Of a stretch of 64,000 nt of DNA, positions 12,955-25,100 are shown piece by piece. Under the pieces are notes generated by a model. The model was not told where the DNA came from and did not search any database. It worked only from the letters and a program-made list of their open reading frames with translations. Every line of letters begins with the position of its first letter. Within the stretch, counting starts at the first letter, position 1. The DNA lies in contig OY804577.1 in assembly GCA_963680875.1 (NCBI GenBank), positions 101,133,906 to 101,197,905 on the forward strand, given 5' to 3'. The stretch is from Bathymodiolus brooksi (lineage: Eukaryota > Mollusca > Bivalvia > Mytilida > Modiolidae). Both the position numbers and the translations under genes were made by a program.

Positions 12955-13099
12955 TAGAAATGCCTGTACCAAGTCAAGGTCATTACGGTTTTCACAGTTT
13001 TCCGGTTTTTGACTGATTTTGTCTGTTTATATATTTATGAGTTTTGACTTTCCCTTTGGAAGATTATTCGGAGTTCGGTAATTTTGTTATTACCCTTAT
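12955..13099 (+). mobile_element. Isolated tail of the RT retroelement, intron 5, unit 1
   Basis: The stretch from AGAAATGCCTGTACC to GTTATTACCCTTA matches the 3' tail at about 6350-6496. No RT coding is attached. It shows how short 5' truncations of this family can be. Also present in unit 2 at 39930-40074. Confidence 0.65.
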
Positions 13100-13413
13100 T
13101 TACAAATATACTTATTACGCTCATATAATATCACAAACAGTTTGTAATAATAACAAACCACGGACAATGAAAAACAATAATCGAATGTACTACTATTATT
13201 TTCCTTGTACAAGTGGAAATGTTCGCATAGGGGATTATCGTTTAATTGGAATGCGCAAAAGCAACCTAAATGCGAAATTTATTTAATATATGATGTATGA
13301 ACAACTGGAAACTGCATAGTTTTCTAACAATGAACTGTATAGGTTTTATTTTATTACTTGTATCAGAAAATTTATCAATCTAAGCTTAAATAACATCTGG
13401 ATTTCTTTTGCAG

Positions 13414-13645
13414 GAACAAAAGAATACTAAATGCAAGAAGAACCAATGATTATGCAAATAACAAACATTATTGTGATTTGAAAAATAATGTACCGAACGT
13501 GCCATGACAGGAATATGATATTATTGATAGTAATTATAATACCATTGAGATGGACAGATCCCAGCCCTCTAACGACATCATGTGCATGGAAGGAGAATAC
13601 TTTAGTGTTGAACCTGATGGACATTTGACGACTAACATTAATTGA
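13414..13645 (+). pseudogene. Gene A exon 6: cytoplasmic tail with internal TGA
   Basis: The exon follows TTTCTTTTGCAG ending at 13413. In the tail frame the first half reads as in gene B, up to TGA at 13505-13507, which replaces a Cys codon and precedes the last three YxxI/V motifs. The frame then continues to the shared terminal TGA at 13643-13645. Two other codons differ from gene B by an amino acid change (Asp for Asn, Phe for Ile) and one is silent. Confidence 0.72.
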
Positions 13646-16349
13646 GGACTGGAACAATAGTTAGAATTATCCTCAGAAAATATATACTTTCACGATTTTA
13701 AGTATACTTTGATCTCCCGAATAATTTATTGTGACTAATGCATTTAAAAAACTAGCCATGGCAATGTTTTTGCATTGGTTTTTTCAATGGTAACAGTAGC
13801 TTATCCAGTGGATAAAGCATATTACAGTAAAGCGAGTGAAAACAAAGCATTTGAGATAATATCGATTGTAGTAATTATAATATAAAATTAGATCGTTTTA
13901 TGTAGACACATTATATATGTGGTTGAAACTTACCCATATAACCAAAATATCTGGTCAGTAGGGTAAGATTTAGAATACCAAGTTCATGTTCTTCGTAGCA
14001 GACCAATCACTGCCCGTTTTTAAGTTTGTTTACTTTGTAGGCCAATCTTTGAATTGGATTCGTGTGATTCACTTTACGCTATTATGTGTTTAGGTCCAAG
14101 CTGTGATGTCTGCTGCGCTTTTCGTATGAAAGTATGTTCCGTTCGTCTTTAACCCCAGGTATTCGTTGGACAGCTCATGCCTTATTTATATATTTATGTG
14201 TATTTATTTACGCATATTGGTGTCAAACACTACTTGATTGTAAGTGTAACATTGCGAGTGTCTCATAAGATGAGGAAACTGCTTACCCTTCGCGAACACC
14301 TGGATTCACCTCGTTTGTTATTTGGTCTTTGGATTGTCGATTCTTCATTGCATCTTCCGTTTTCCCTGATTTTTACACTAAGACCTAACAAGACTATGTT
14401 TGGATAGCAAACTATTCATATGTTTTGTCTACTTTTCGGGTTAGTAATTTATCAAAAACGTTGATATTTAATTAAGTGCATACTACGCGTTTCTTGCATA
14501 ACCTTCATCTGGTACATTAAAAGTAGAAAGAAAAGGAAATTATTGGAAGCAAGAAAACCAAACGATATAAATTTCAATAATAACTATGTCTAATAATGCA
14601 AGTACGTCTTAACATCAAGCGAACCAGACTTTATAACAAGTCAAAACATATATCTTTAAATGTTTTTATCATTACTTATAACGCAAAAAAATATATAGAA
14701 TGTACATAGACAAATAGCTATGATAATTTGATAATAATATAGCTAACACTATACAATGTTTGATGCTTAGTTCAATAAAACTTGCATACCATTCATTGAC
14801 CCTGCTTTTGTATTGTTCATGTTTATCGTCATTTATTTTTGTGATAGTATGTGGTCTTTTTGAGTGGAGGTATGTTTTTTTATCGTGTGTGTTTATATGT
14901 ATTGCCGTTGGAAATTCAGTTATCAAGAGGGGAGGGTTGGAATCTCATCAACCGGTCTAAGCCCGCCACATTTGTGCGCCTGTCCCAAGCCAGAACCTAA
15001 TTGACCAATGTCATATATGGTGTTCTTTATTGTGTTAAGTGAGTTCAGTTAAGATTAGTGGTGATTGTTCGTTTTGTTGATATTGGTGGGATTGATAACC
15101 ATGACTGTTAAAACTTTTTTTTCATGATATTAAAATATTGAGAATAATATTATGTGTTCATCTGAAAGCTATTATTTATCCGCTGGTATGATGCTATTGA
15201 TTATTGGTTTATTATATATGTTGATAAAATTTAATTAAGCTCTTTCTTTAGTGAGTACATTGAAAATGCCAGATTTTAGTCTGTTTTGTTTTAGGTTTGT
15301 ATAAATTACATTTAACTAGCGTATGATTCGTGCATGTTGTTAGTGTTGCCATTCATTTCTGAAAACGAATCATTTACAGTGGTAGGAAACATCAATCATG
15401 TACTTCTTATTTCGAATAAAAACAGAGATGTGGTTCCTGTTACTTGATGGGCAATAATGTTACACATTATATTAACACTAAGTCATATAACTTTTCTTTT
15501 TGACCGACTTTGGAACTGGGGATGCGGCCAACATATTATTTTTCTTTTCTGACTGTTGTTTAACAATAGAGGTATACGAATATTTGATATGCTTTAATTC
15601 ACAAATATACAGAGAAAACGTGAAAATAGTTCAAAATACCAATCTTTATTTGTCTGTATATTGTTTCCTATATCACTGTATGTCCTTTTGGCCATTGTAG
15701 TCTCTGACCATTCATTTACGGTTTTTGATTACACCTTTGGTGTCTTCAAACGTTTCTTGAAGAGAGATAGACAACACAATGGCTGGTCAAAAGAAAAAAG
15801 AAGACGAAAATGGTCGACAATGCAATAAATAGAAAACAAAGGCGTGAGCAGTAAATCTTTTATATTCCTATTTGCATTAACGATAACAATATTCTTATTA
15901 ATGTAAATTGATTGGTTAGTAATTGTTACCGTACAGAGCGCAATAATGCACTTTACGTGCAAGGAGAGGGATAATATGAAAGACAAAACAAAATACCAAA
16001 CTGTTGGAACAGCTCACCAATCCAATGCATAAATGGTAGAGAGAGACAATAGATACCATAAAAACACATGTATATGACCGCTCGCTTTCCAAGCTGGAAA
16101 CGTGAGTTCTAATATAAAGTTGAGACGTTAAGCCAGTTTTATGGATCCAAACTTCCCTTCGTAGTGAAATAATGCAGTCGTGCAAGTTTTGTCACATGTA
16201 AGTAAAATGAAAACCCTCAAACATAAGCGCGATGCAGAGTTGCTGTAAAGAACGCTATAATATTGAACATTATACATAATATATTCAACCATCATGACAG
16301 AAGTTGCAATATGTTCCGATGATCTCAGTCCTCATTTACGTATTGAATT

Positions 16350-16530
16350 GGTTTGGTTTATGGTGTTTAACGCCACTTTCAGCAATATTTCAGTTATATC
16401 GTGGCGGTCAGTTTTAATGGTGGAGGAAACCGGAGTACCCGGAGAAAACCACCGACTTGTCGCAAGTCACTTGGTCACATAATGTTGTATCGCCTGAGTG
16501 GGATGCGAACTCACAACGATAGTGTTCATA
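16350..16530 (-). repeat. tRNA-derived SINE, spacer of unit 1
   Basis: GGTGTTTAACGCCAC, ATATCGTGGCGGTCAG, GGAGTACCCGGAGAAAACC and CCGACTTGTCGCAAGTCAC are followed by a complementary B-box (GGATGCGAACTCACAAC). This consensus is familiar from mollusc genomes. A second, eroded copy starts near 17620. Confidence 0.7.
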
Positions 16531-17942
16531 GGCACTGATTTCATAGGTAGTTGTAAATTCAACTACCACACGATTCCGACGACCCCCGATTTAAATATTA
16601 GATGGTATACAAGGCCATCGTAAGAACATATTAGCGTGGATGCACTCATGATTCATTTTTCTTTTTTAAAAGAAAACATTTGTATACATAGCCAACACAG
16701 AATAATGAATATCAGTTTTTCTAGTTGATTCATTCTCCTGTCATACAAAAATGACTCATTATAATGTAAACTAGACTTCCTTGCTAATGTATTCATAATA
16801 AAATGAATATCAGATAATATCTATACTTATACAAAAAGTTTTAAAAATGTTGCTGTCTATTTTAAATGTGATTTTTTATTTGCTTTTGCCGACATCTTTA
16901 GAATTATAAGTTAAAAATACCTGTGTTCATGATTTTATATAGTGTTTGTTTACTTTACAAAATAGAAAATAGTATGGACGTAAATATTCTATAAACGTTA
17001 GAGGAAATGAAAATCAGATATATACTTATACAACAAGCTAAAAATGTTGCTTCCTATATGATGTGTGATCTTTAATATGATTGTACGTACATGTTTAGAA
17101 TTATACTTTCAAATAGTTGCGTTCACCCATTCATATAGTGTTTATTTTACATTACATAATATATATTTGTATACCCATAAATATTGCATAAACATTAGAG
17201 AAAACCGAAAGGGCGATCAGAAAAGGACAATTCAGAGACATTGACAATATTTGGCACACACGAGACAGGACGAACAATTATCGATATTTCAATACGCAGA
17301 AACCTCACTAAAATCCATATGACCATGCAAGGGCTGTGGAAGAGAAAACAGTTCCTGCTCCACTAGCGGGACCCGTCGTGTCACTGGTAAACGACACGAA
17401 CGCCATTCGCTATGAGACTCGTGTTGAACAACTGTATAAGGAAATAATCAGAAATAACAGATAAAGCATTACAAAGGAATACAGCAACCGGGAGTAAAGA
17501 CGAACGAACCGAACATCGTAGCTGACATGACACCACGGGACTGAAAACATGAAAAATGTAATAGGACAAACTGGTTAATATCGGACCCACCACAAAACCT
17601 AGGCTTGGGGACAATTTACGTTTTATATTTGGTTTCGTTTATAGAGTCTAATGCCACTTTCAATTAAATTCAGTTATATCGTGGCTGTCAGTTTTTAAAG
17701 CATGTGAAACTTCAAAGGATATACACGTAGTTGTAACTGAGTTATTTACAAAACAATGCAGTTTTTTTCTTACTTCTTGTAAATAATAAAAATATGAATA
17801 TATTAATCATTTAAGTCCAGCAACGATATCTACGTTAAAAACAATAGCCACTTAATTATAAAGAATGTATACCACGATGTCGTTATATTTCGTTCATCAT
17901 GCTTTATAGTAAGAAAAGGACAAATTCATCTAACAATCTTAT

Positions 17943-18157
17943 CGGAGACTTTGAGCGGTAATGAAAGGGGGAGGATTGACGCTTTAAAATCTGATTCAAC
18001 CCACCATTTCTTTATAAATGCCTGTACCAAGTCAGGGTCATTACGGTTTTCACAGTTTTCCGGTTGTTGACTGATTTTGTCTGTTTATATACTTATGAGT
18101 TTTGACTTTCCCTTTGTAAGATTGCTCGGAGTTCGGTAATTTTGTTATTATCCTTAT
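17943..18157 (+). mobile_element. Isolated tail of the RT retroelement, spacer, unit 1
   Basis: GGAGACTTTGAGCGGTAATG through TTGTTATTATCCTTAT, matching the tail after the RT frame. It lies about 4 kb upstream of gene B. Confidence 0.65.
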
Positions 18158-19067
18158 CGTAAAGTATTCAAAACTGTTCTTGTGAATACAACACATCTAG
18201 TCGTGGTACCAGTTAATTCTACCCAATCAAGCATCCGCTCTCCAAGGTATAAATACCACTTGTAACATGAATGCATTATTTTCCTTTGATCGTTGTCGTG
18301 GTTTATATACCACAATATAAACAACTAATAACTATGAAATGATGCACGCATATACGAGATATTGTACACTTTAAATCTGGGTTGTAGTTTTATTGCTATC
18401 AGAGAGTCGTGCAGAAATCAACGACTTAGATATGATTCGCGTTCGATTGCTTAACAGTTTAACACTGAAACCATGGTATATACAGTCGAAGAGCAGACTC
18501 GTCATTTCAATTAATTTGTCACTTACATTTTTTACCGGAATCGGACACATTTTAGAATACATCGACCAAGTGTTGAAAATTCACTCGTTTTAATCGTTGC
18601 GAGCGTCAAATATAACTGAAGAAGCGAGAAAAACATAGAAAATTGTTTCTTTCATATAAATTTGAGGCTCGGTGCTTGAACTTCTTGTAACAAAGGAGTA
18701 ATGCAGAAATTAAAACGACACGGAAATGGCGAAGTTGTTTAAAAAAACACGAAAAATTAAAAATTAAAATATTTGCCGAAAGGGTGATGGAAAATCATAT
18801 ATATAGTTCAATAGATTTCTATATTAGTATTTCAAAGAAACATTTTCTGTAATTAACTAGAATCATCAAATACTCCGTAATTTTTAACGTTCTACTTATA
18901 TAACGAGTGTAAGTAAATGCATGTTTTCTCAATAAAACAAATATTATTTAGTATTAAAAATGTTGAAATTAGTCAGAATAATTGTCTATTATATCTACAG
19001 CTATTAAATTGATCAAATATGATTTAACAGATGAGTCCAAATTTGAGATTTTATGGAACCACAACAG

Positions 19068-19495
19068 TATTACTGTAAAAGTAATCCTGTTAAGCTGACT
19101 TTTCGGTCGAAATACATGTAAAGTTGTTCCATGAAGGTATAACAAAACAAAAATCAACTGTAATGGTCTACTAAATTTATCGAATGAACTTGAGAAAAAA
19201 AAACAGTCATATTTTCATATGCAATGGTAAATCTTGGAATATTAAAAATTACTTTCAACTGTTTTTTAACATAATATTACTGTAAAAGTAATCCTGTTAA
19301 GCTAACTTTTTGGTCGAAATACATGTAAAGTTGTTCCATGAAGGTACAACAAAACAAGAATCAACTGTAATGGTCTACTAAATTTATCGAATGAACTTGA
19401 GAAAAAAAAAACTTTTTTTTACCAGTCATATTTTCATATGCAATGGTAAATCTTGGAATATTAAAAATTACTTTCAACTGTTTTTTTAACATATA
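19068..19495 (+). repeat. Tandem duplication, period about 207 bases
   Basis: TATTACTGTAAAAGTAATCC begins at 19068 and again at 19275, and the text stays parallel to TTTCAACTGTTTTTT. The second copy has a short T-rich insertion. Non-coding. Confidence 0.85.
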
Positions 19496-20917
19496 AGGCT
19501 ATTCAAACACGTCCACCGGTTTTATTGGTGGATTCACCATACAAATCATGTATAGTGCTCCCTAGCGACCCACCACGAGCATATTGATGTCAATGTACTT
19601 GATACAAGTGATACTTTTTTCAATGTAAATGACCTTATAAAAGACAAATGAAAGAAAATGATGATAGTGAAAAAAATATAAAATGTTATCACATGCATAG
19701 TACATCCTCGTAATGACTCTTGAGCAGAACTCGTGTTAGCCAATATTTACTATTTTATAGATGTTTCTTTAAAAAAAAGGGGCGAGGGGTGTAATATTTT
19801 TAACCTTTTTTTTTTAAACAAAAGCAGATCATACTGTACTAAGATCCATTATTTAATAACTTTTTACAAAATAAAATTCACAAAAACTTCAACTAATTTT
19901 TTTTTATTAAAAATAATAAAACATTTGAATAATAGGAGAAAACCGGATGGGGCTCTAATTTAAAATTCTAATTGAATATGCTGATGCCATTACCATAGAA
20001 AATTTGCATGCACAAATGTATCAGAATTTAAAATTAACTTTATTCTTTCTAGAAGATCCTTTGCCTTAAATTAAATGGTCTTTCTTTGACTGTATATACT
20101 TTTGTCACAAAAGCAACATTCTAGTTGGGGTTTGAAATTTCTATATTTCTTGTAGTGATCAATACAGAGAAAAAATTGATTAGATGTACATGCTTGGTTG
20201 TTATTCTGATCTAGCTAAATCTGAAAGCACGACTGGAATAAGTCAACATTAACTGATGTCAAAAAGCATACAAGTTTATTACTGCAGTCATTATTTTCTG
20301 CATTAGCTGCAGTATGGAGTGTAAATTCACATGGGTCAAATGACACATTACCATAGCTGTCAAAGTTTGCTGTTGTTAAATTTAAATCATTTGTTTCAAA
20401 TGCACAGCTTGTATCTATGGCTGAATCATATTTTCTCAATTTTCTTTTGCTTGATGTTGCTTCTGTATCATGGGACATTTCGAGTGATTTTCTAAATCAA
20501 GCCTCACACATTCTACAAATACAGTCATCATCTTTGAATGCCTATGCATTTTTGACAAAAGTATAAAACAGTGGTTGATTTCATCCCTGTGAGAGGTGCC
20601 AGTAGCGCTTAGTCACATCTTCTCGTTTACAGTTTATGCAAGGGCTTGGTGGTCTGATTTCAAGCACCCCGCAGGGCTTTCAAAATTTTTCAAATGTACC
20701 AGTACTTCACATATTGACAGGCAGTACTTTTTCTTAAAAATTGAACATTTTTCATGAATATCTTATACAGTATGTGGCCAAAAGTATTGCCACATGTAAA
20801 AAAATCCCTATATAATCAACCAAAACCATATTGTTTCAAAAAATTAGTGTGAAATCATTTCTGGATAGATTTGAACAAATTTGACACCAAAACATTCAGA
20901 ATTGTCTATATTTTGAC

Positions 20918-21106
20918 TGTTTATTTGCTCATTATGTTTATACGAGTGGTTTTTATTTGTACATAATTTAAATATAACAAATAAAAATTGACTTTGATTT
21001 TCCTATATATTTCAACTAAAAATAAATCCTAAAAATTAACAATCCTGTTTAAATTATCTACAAATAAAAACCACTCAGTCATATAAACCCAATGAGCAAA
21101 TAAACA
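20918..21106. mobile_element. Foldback MITE
   Basis: TGTTTATTTGCTCATT ... GAGTGGTTTTTATTTGTA is mirrored by TACAAATAAAAACCACTC ... AATGAGCAAATAAACA, about 50 bases per arm with some mismatches. No coding content. Confidence 0.75.
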
Positions 21107-22029
21107 TGCTGTACAACATTCTTTGAAATTAGGAGGTACCAATTACCATTTTAAGTGGGTACTTGGTACCGTCCCTTAGTCCTTACTAAAAGGCCTGCAC
21201 CCGTTGACAGTTTGACTTTGGTGGCATATTTCAGAAAAGGGGGGTGCATATAACCAAGTTCGGGTTGTAGATTGACAGAATGGGATAAATGCATCGAATT
21301 TCTAGACAATTTGCATTGTACATCAAAACAGTGTGTTTTACCTCACATGCCTACCGTTATTCCATTGTTTACATGTGTAAATATTGATTGTACGAGCAAA
21401 ATGGGAGGAGCAAATTGTTCAACTTTGACTCTGTTTGGGTGACGTTGGAATATGGACTATTTTTCTTAAACTGTTACGAGTGATGTAAATTCCCTTTTAC
21501 CCAATGAAGTGTAGATATTATTCTGTCCAAGGAACCAGTTTTTTATTATTTTCATACACGGGAACTTTATTCTGTCAGATGCAAAAAGTGCAAACATACG
21601 CGACAAAAAAAAATTACGATTTTCCGAGGTAAAGAAAAAAACCGTTATTTTTACATTCATCGCAGACCGATTTTATACCAGACTGAAAATCATGACCATT
21701 AATAAATATAAATGTGATTTTTAATCATATTTCAATCATTTTCATTGGTTTAATAGAAGAAAAACGTAGTTTTCCAAGTACGTATAATTGTTTGGGTTTG
21801 TGAAGCGCCATCTAGCGGAAAATATTTACGATTATCTCCCTTGGATTTTTAAATATTCCACGGACCGGAAAATTAGAATTTTTGCGAGTCGGCTGTTCAA
21901 CTGTATATATTTTACTTCTAAAGGAAATATGATATACATGGTTATTTTTATGCATTACTGAATAACAGTCAACAAATATTTAACGTATATATTCATGCCA
22001 AAATATAATGTGCATTGCTTGTTGGTCCT

Positions 22030-22036
22030 TATAAAC
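22030..22036 (+). promoter_or_regulatory. Candidate TATA box of gene B
   Basis: TATAAAC 45 bases upstream of the signal-peptide ATG, followed by a GC-richer stretch. Position would imply a leader of only about 15 bases, which is short, so an upstream leader exon is an alternative. The same box lies at the same distance before gene C. Confidence 0.3.
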
Positions 22037-22074
22037 TTCCGGGTTGACACCATAGACAACATAAAACGTAGAAC

Positions 22075-22123
22075 ATGATATTTCTGATATACACGATATT
22101 AGTGATTCTACAGCAGTATAAAG
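22075..22123 (+). CDS. Gene B exon 1: start codon and signal peptide
   Basis: An ATG at 22075 opens 16 codons rich in Ile, Leu, Val, Phe and Tyr, followed by QQYK, one extra base and the donor AAAG|GTAAGA. This is a hydrophobic signal-peptide core ending in a polar stretch. It leaves in phase 1, matching E2. The unit 2 copy at 51392-51440 is identical base for base although the flanks have diverged, which supports a constrained exon. The n-region is very short. Confidence 0.72.
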
Positions 22124-25100
22124 GTAAGATATGTTGTTACATAATCACAACTGACTACTGACTGTCCATTTCATTCATTTTTAAAACAAGAACTTCCTCA
22201 GAAATGGTCGACAAAATCGGAAACCGCAGTAATATTAATCACTCTTTTGTTAAACTTCAAAATCTAATATATAGAGATTAATACATGACCTTTTCCATAT
22301 CAGCCCGGATATCATCCCGAGACCCCCATATCAGCACGAGACACAGTCGCGGGCTGATATGGGTCGAGGGGTGATATGGAAAAGGTCATGTATGAATCTT
22401 TTTATCATATACTTCCGACAAATTGTTATATGAAACACATAAACAAAATGAAATAATTAAATGAATTTATTTGAAAGCTTAAGTGTGTATTCAACAGATA
22501 CATTTTCAGAACACTATTCTCAAACACGATCATTTCTACCCTCATTAATATTAATGGCAACATTTCACATGAAGGCATTTTGAAACATAGAAAATATAGA
22601 TGTGATTCTTTATTGTCATTTATTTTATTTATCGTGAATTATGACCAGGGAGTTTCCCGTGAATCGTTTTCATTCAAAATCATTTTACGTTCTCCTTGAT
22701 ATAATCATCTAACGTTTCAGTGATTTTTATATAATGTGGTCTTCTTGAGGACAATTTTCCCCTTTCAACTCGATTTGTTAATATTACAGACATCCTTTAT
22801 TATCATCCTGGTCACTTCCATCGATTCTTGTTAGCACGATTAGTACTAATAAACTCGCGAAGCGAGATATTTATGACTGAAACATGGTACACTTAAATCA
22901 ATAAATGAACAATGACGAATACCATTTACTTTGACTAAAACAGAAATCCTTATCATCCATACACTATGCCTATGAAAAAGCTTCAACACATCCAGGTTAC
23001 CGCTTTTCGAGAACCCTTGAGAACTTACGAAAGAGAACCGAAAGGTATCGAAGAGCAGAACATCCGGTCCAATCGTAACTACTCGACCATTCTCTCTACT
23101 CCTAGTGTAGTGGAAATTGCCGAGTAGTCACGATTGATACCGATTTCGCGAGCTTTTCAGACGGTGCCTGTTTCATATTAGTAGGCAAGTAACAAGGATA
23201 AAAACGTACTTTTAACAATTTACGTTGGGTTTCATATTCTTCAAGAAGTGTGATCATTATAACGAGCACAGAGAGCTCTACAGCAACATGGGCATGCGCA
23301 TGAAACACACAATCTGCCTTATGATGAGATTGAAATCCTTTCGTCCGGAAGTTGATAAAAGTTGGCAGTCTCGGAGAGAATGCCAAAAATAAAAAAAAAG
23401 TCTCCAATAAATGATTTTAAAACTAAAATGATATCATGAACTTCTAAAAATCGTATTTAAGTAACAAAAGACAATAAAAGGTGCTTACATTGTTAAATTA
23501 ATCAGAATGACATCTCGCTATCAAAGTCATGACGTCATGTTATTCATAGGCCAAAGTCGTTAACAACATTTCGCGGAATTTTAATTAAAATCTTGTATTT
23601 TCATTCCCGTGTCAAAAAATTTCAAAACGACATCTATTTCATTTGCAACTGCGTCAATTCCGTAAATCGTGACGACATGTAAACAAACACAGCACTTTTT
23701 TCAAGTGTGTCCAGATTATTAGATAAAAACCTTTCTAGTTAAGGATTAGTAAAAGATGATTATAGAATAAATTTGACTTAATTTTGAACTACAATATTTT
23801 CAGAAAATATCAAATTTATTTTTTGGACCATTTGCAGCCGATGTAGAAAAACTCGCCTTGGTGTGTTTTAGTTTTGTTTTATTTTTTACAGAATCTACGC
23901 GGGTGGTCTAAATATTTACTCGGATCGATCAAAACTTTGATTAATACAACACTGGCGTACTGAAATGACTTTATTTTAACATGGACTATCAGGTTAAGGA
24001 CAACAACTGTTCATTTTTTTATCACTGAATGACTCTTAAGACAACACGAATCTGGTCATTTTTTGACGTATGGACATTTTATGTCACGCCCAACTGCATT
24101 GCACTGTCGAACTCCAGATTTATATTGACATTTCGTTACTGTATATATGACTTACCAGTTTAAAAGAAATCCAAACACAATTCCTGTCTCCAAGATTATT
24201 TGTACATGTACCACAATATTCCTAAAGTTCTACAATAAATGCGTAAATAAAAACGAATCTGGCCACGATTCATCGTCATGTTAATATTTTGTTTTATCAC
24301 GTCATATTTTACGCTGCAACAAGTAAAGGTCAGCATTGAAATCGTATTTGGGTCACAACTGACAAGCAAAGATGACAATGTCATCAATATTTTTTAATAC
24401 GCATCTATAGTACACGTACAATAACTAGGAGGAGATCACAGCTAGGGACCTGCTCCCGGCCTTTCGTTATCAATAATTTTAACCCTACTATCAATGTGCG
24501 GTACTAAAATATCACAAGGGATAACACCCGTTCATATTTATACTTAATTCCTACCTTTCGTACGGTTTAGTTGTGTTGAATAATGGTAATTCCAAATAAA
24601 TATCACAAAACAAATCCTAAAGTATACTAAAAATCCAGCTTTTTAAAATTTGCCAAAGGGGGGAGAGAGCATGTGTCCCTTGCCACCGACTCATATGTCT
24701 CTGATAAGAAAAGATAGTTGAACATTAACATTTTTCATTTTTATACAATTTTTGCATTTATTATTTCTTTGGCTAAGTAACAAACATTTTCTAACCATGA
24801 TGTGCTTGCAAGGAACAAGGAACGCATTAGTTTTTCCTTATTTCTGTTAGTGTTAATTATTTCTATCAGTACCCATTTGTTTATTCATCTTACATTTTCC
24901 GTCAGTCTGATCCTACAAAATATTTGAATACTACCAACATCTGGTTTAGAATAGTAAGACACAATGAATTTTATTTATTTAACTATTAATTAGGCCGTTC
25001 ATACTATATGTATATCTGTTATTATTTATTAAACTCAGCCTTTCTAAAATAAATGCTATAAAATTATTAACCAGCTTGTTGTTGAAACTTTAAAAGGTAA

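Larger units (their letters stand above)
3957..13645 (+). pseudogene. Gene A: receptor-like gene, 3' part (E3-E6), with stop before the TM helix
   Basis: Gene A is the unit 1 copy of the tandem receptor-like family. Its signal exon and E2 would lie left of the window. E3 (3957-4340), E4 (7118-7372), E5 (12445-12529) and E6 (13414-13645) keep their splice sites and lengths. The second codon of E5 is TAA (12447-12449) where gene B has CAA, so translation would end right after the mucin-like stalk. E6 carries a further TGA at 13505-13507 where gene B has TGC, and a Val in the TM helix has become Glu. The stop lies about 80 bases before the last exon junction, so the mRNA could be a nonsense-mediated decay target. 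It could instead give a secreted ectodomain. The extracellular exons remain open, so the gene may be a recent pseudogene or a soluble family member. Confidence 0.72.
18480..21905. other. 3.4-kb block upstream of gene B, absent upstream of gene C
   Basis: Unit 2 reads straight across at 51215-51232 (ATGGTATATATATTTTACTT), with a TATATA overlap at the junction. The block contains a tandem duplication of about 207 bases (19068-19495), a foldback MITE (20918-21106) and a GTGGCCAAAAGTATTGCCAC stretch near 20772 like Tc1-type ends. No convincing gene was found. Whether it was gained in unit 1 or lost in unit 2 is unresolved; the microhomology slightly favours loss. Confidence 0.7.
13646..22074. other. 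Spacer between gene A and gene B
   Basis: No convincing gene. Holds SINEs (16350, 17620), an RT-element tail (17943) and the 3.4-kb block. It also has a GTTCGTCTTTA-type dispersed repeat at about 14130-14520, with an inverted relative near 17400-17560. Several 60-90 codon frames recur in unit 2 but lack features of genes; their conservation is explained by recent duplication. No AATAAA was found at a convincing distance after gene A. Confidence 0.6.

Noticed and set aside
15500..16185. Frames of 66-89 codons in both strands recurring at 48228-48913
   Set aside because: Recent segmental duplication keeps any random frame; no domain, splice site or coding bias seen.
17381..17614. Minus-strand frame of 77 codons, also in unit 2
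   Set aside because: Lies over an inverted copy of a dispersed repeat and a SINE edge; hydrophobic content follows base composition.
20215..20478. Minus-strand 87-codon frame, acidic and Ser/Thr-rich
   Set aside because: No splice context or recognisable domain was found, and it lies in a block missing from unit 2. Left unannotated, though a transposon exon is possible.
23102..23407. 101-codon minus-strand frame
   Set aside because: Its second half is missing in unit 2, it overlaps a small palindrome, and no domain or splice context was seen.
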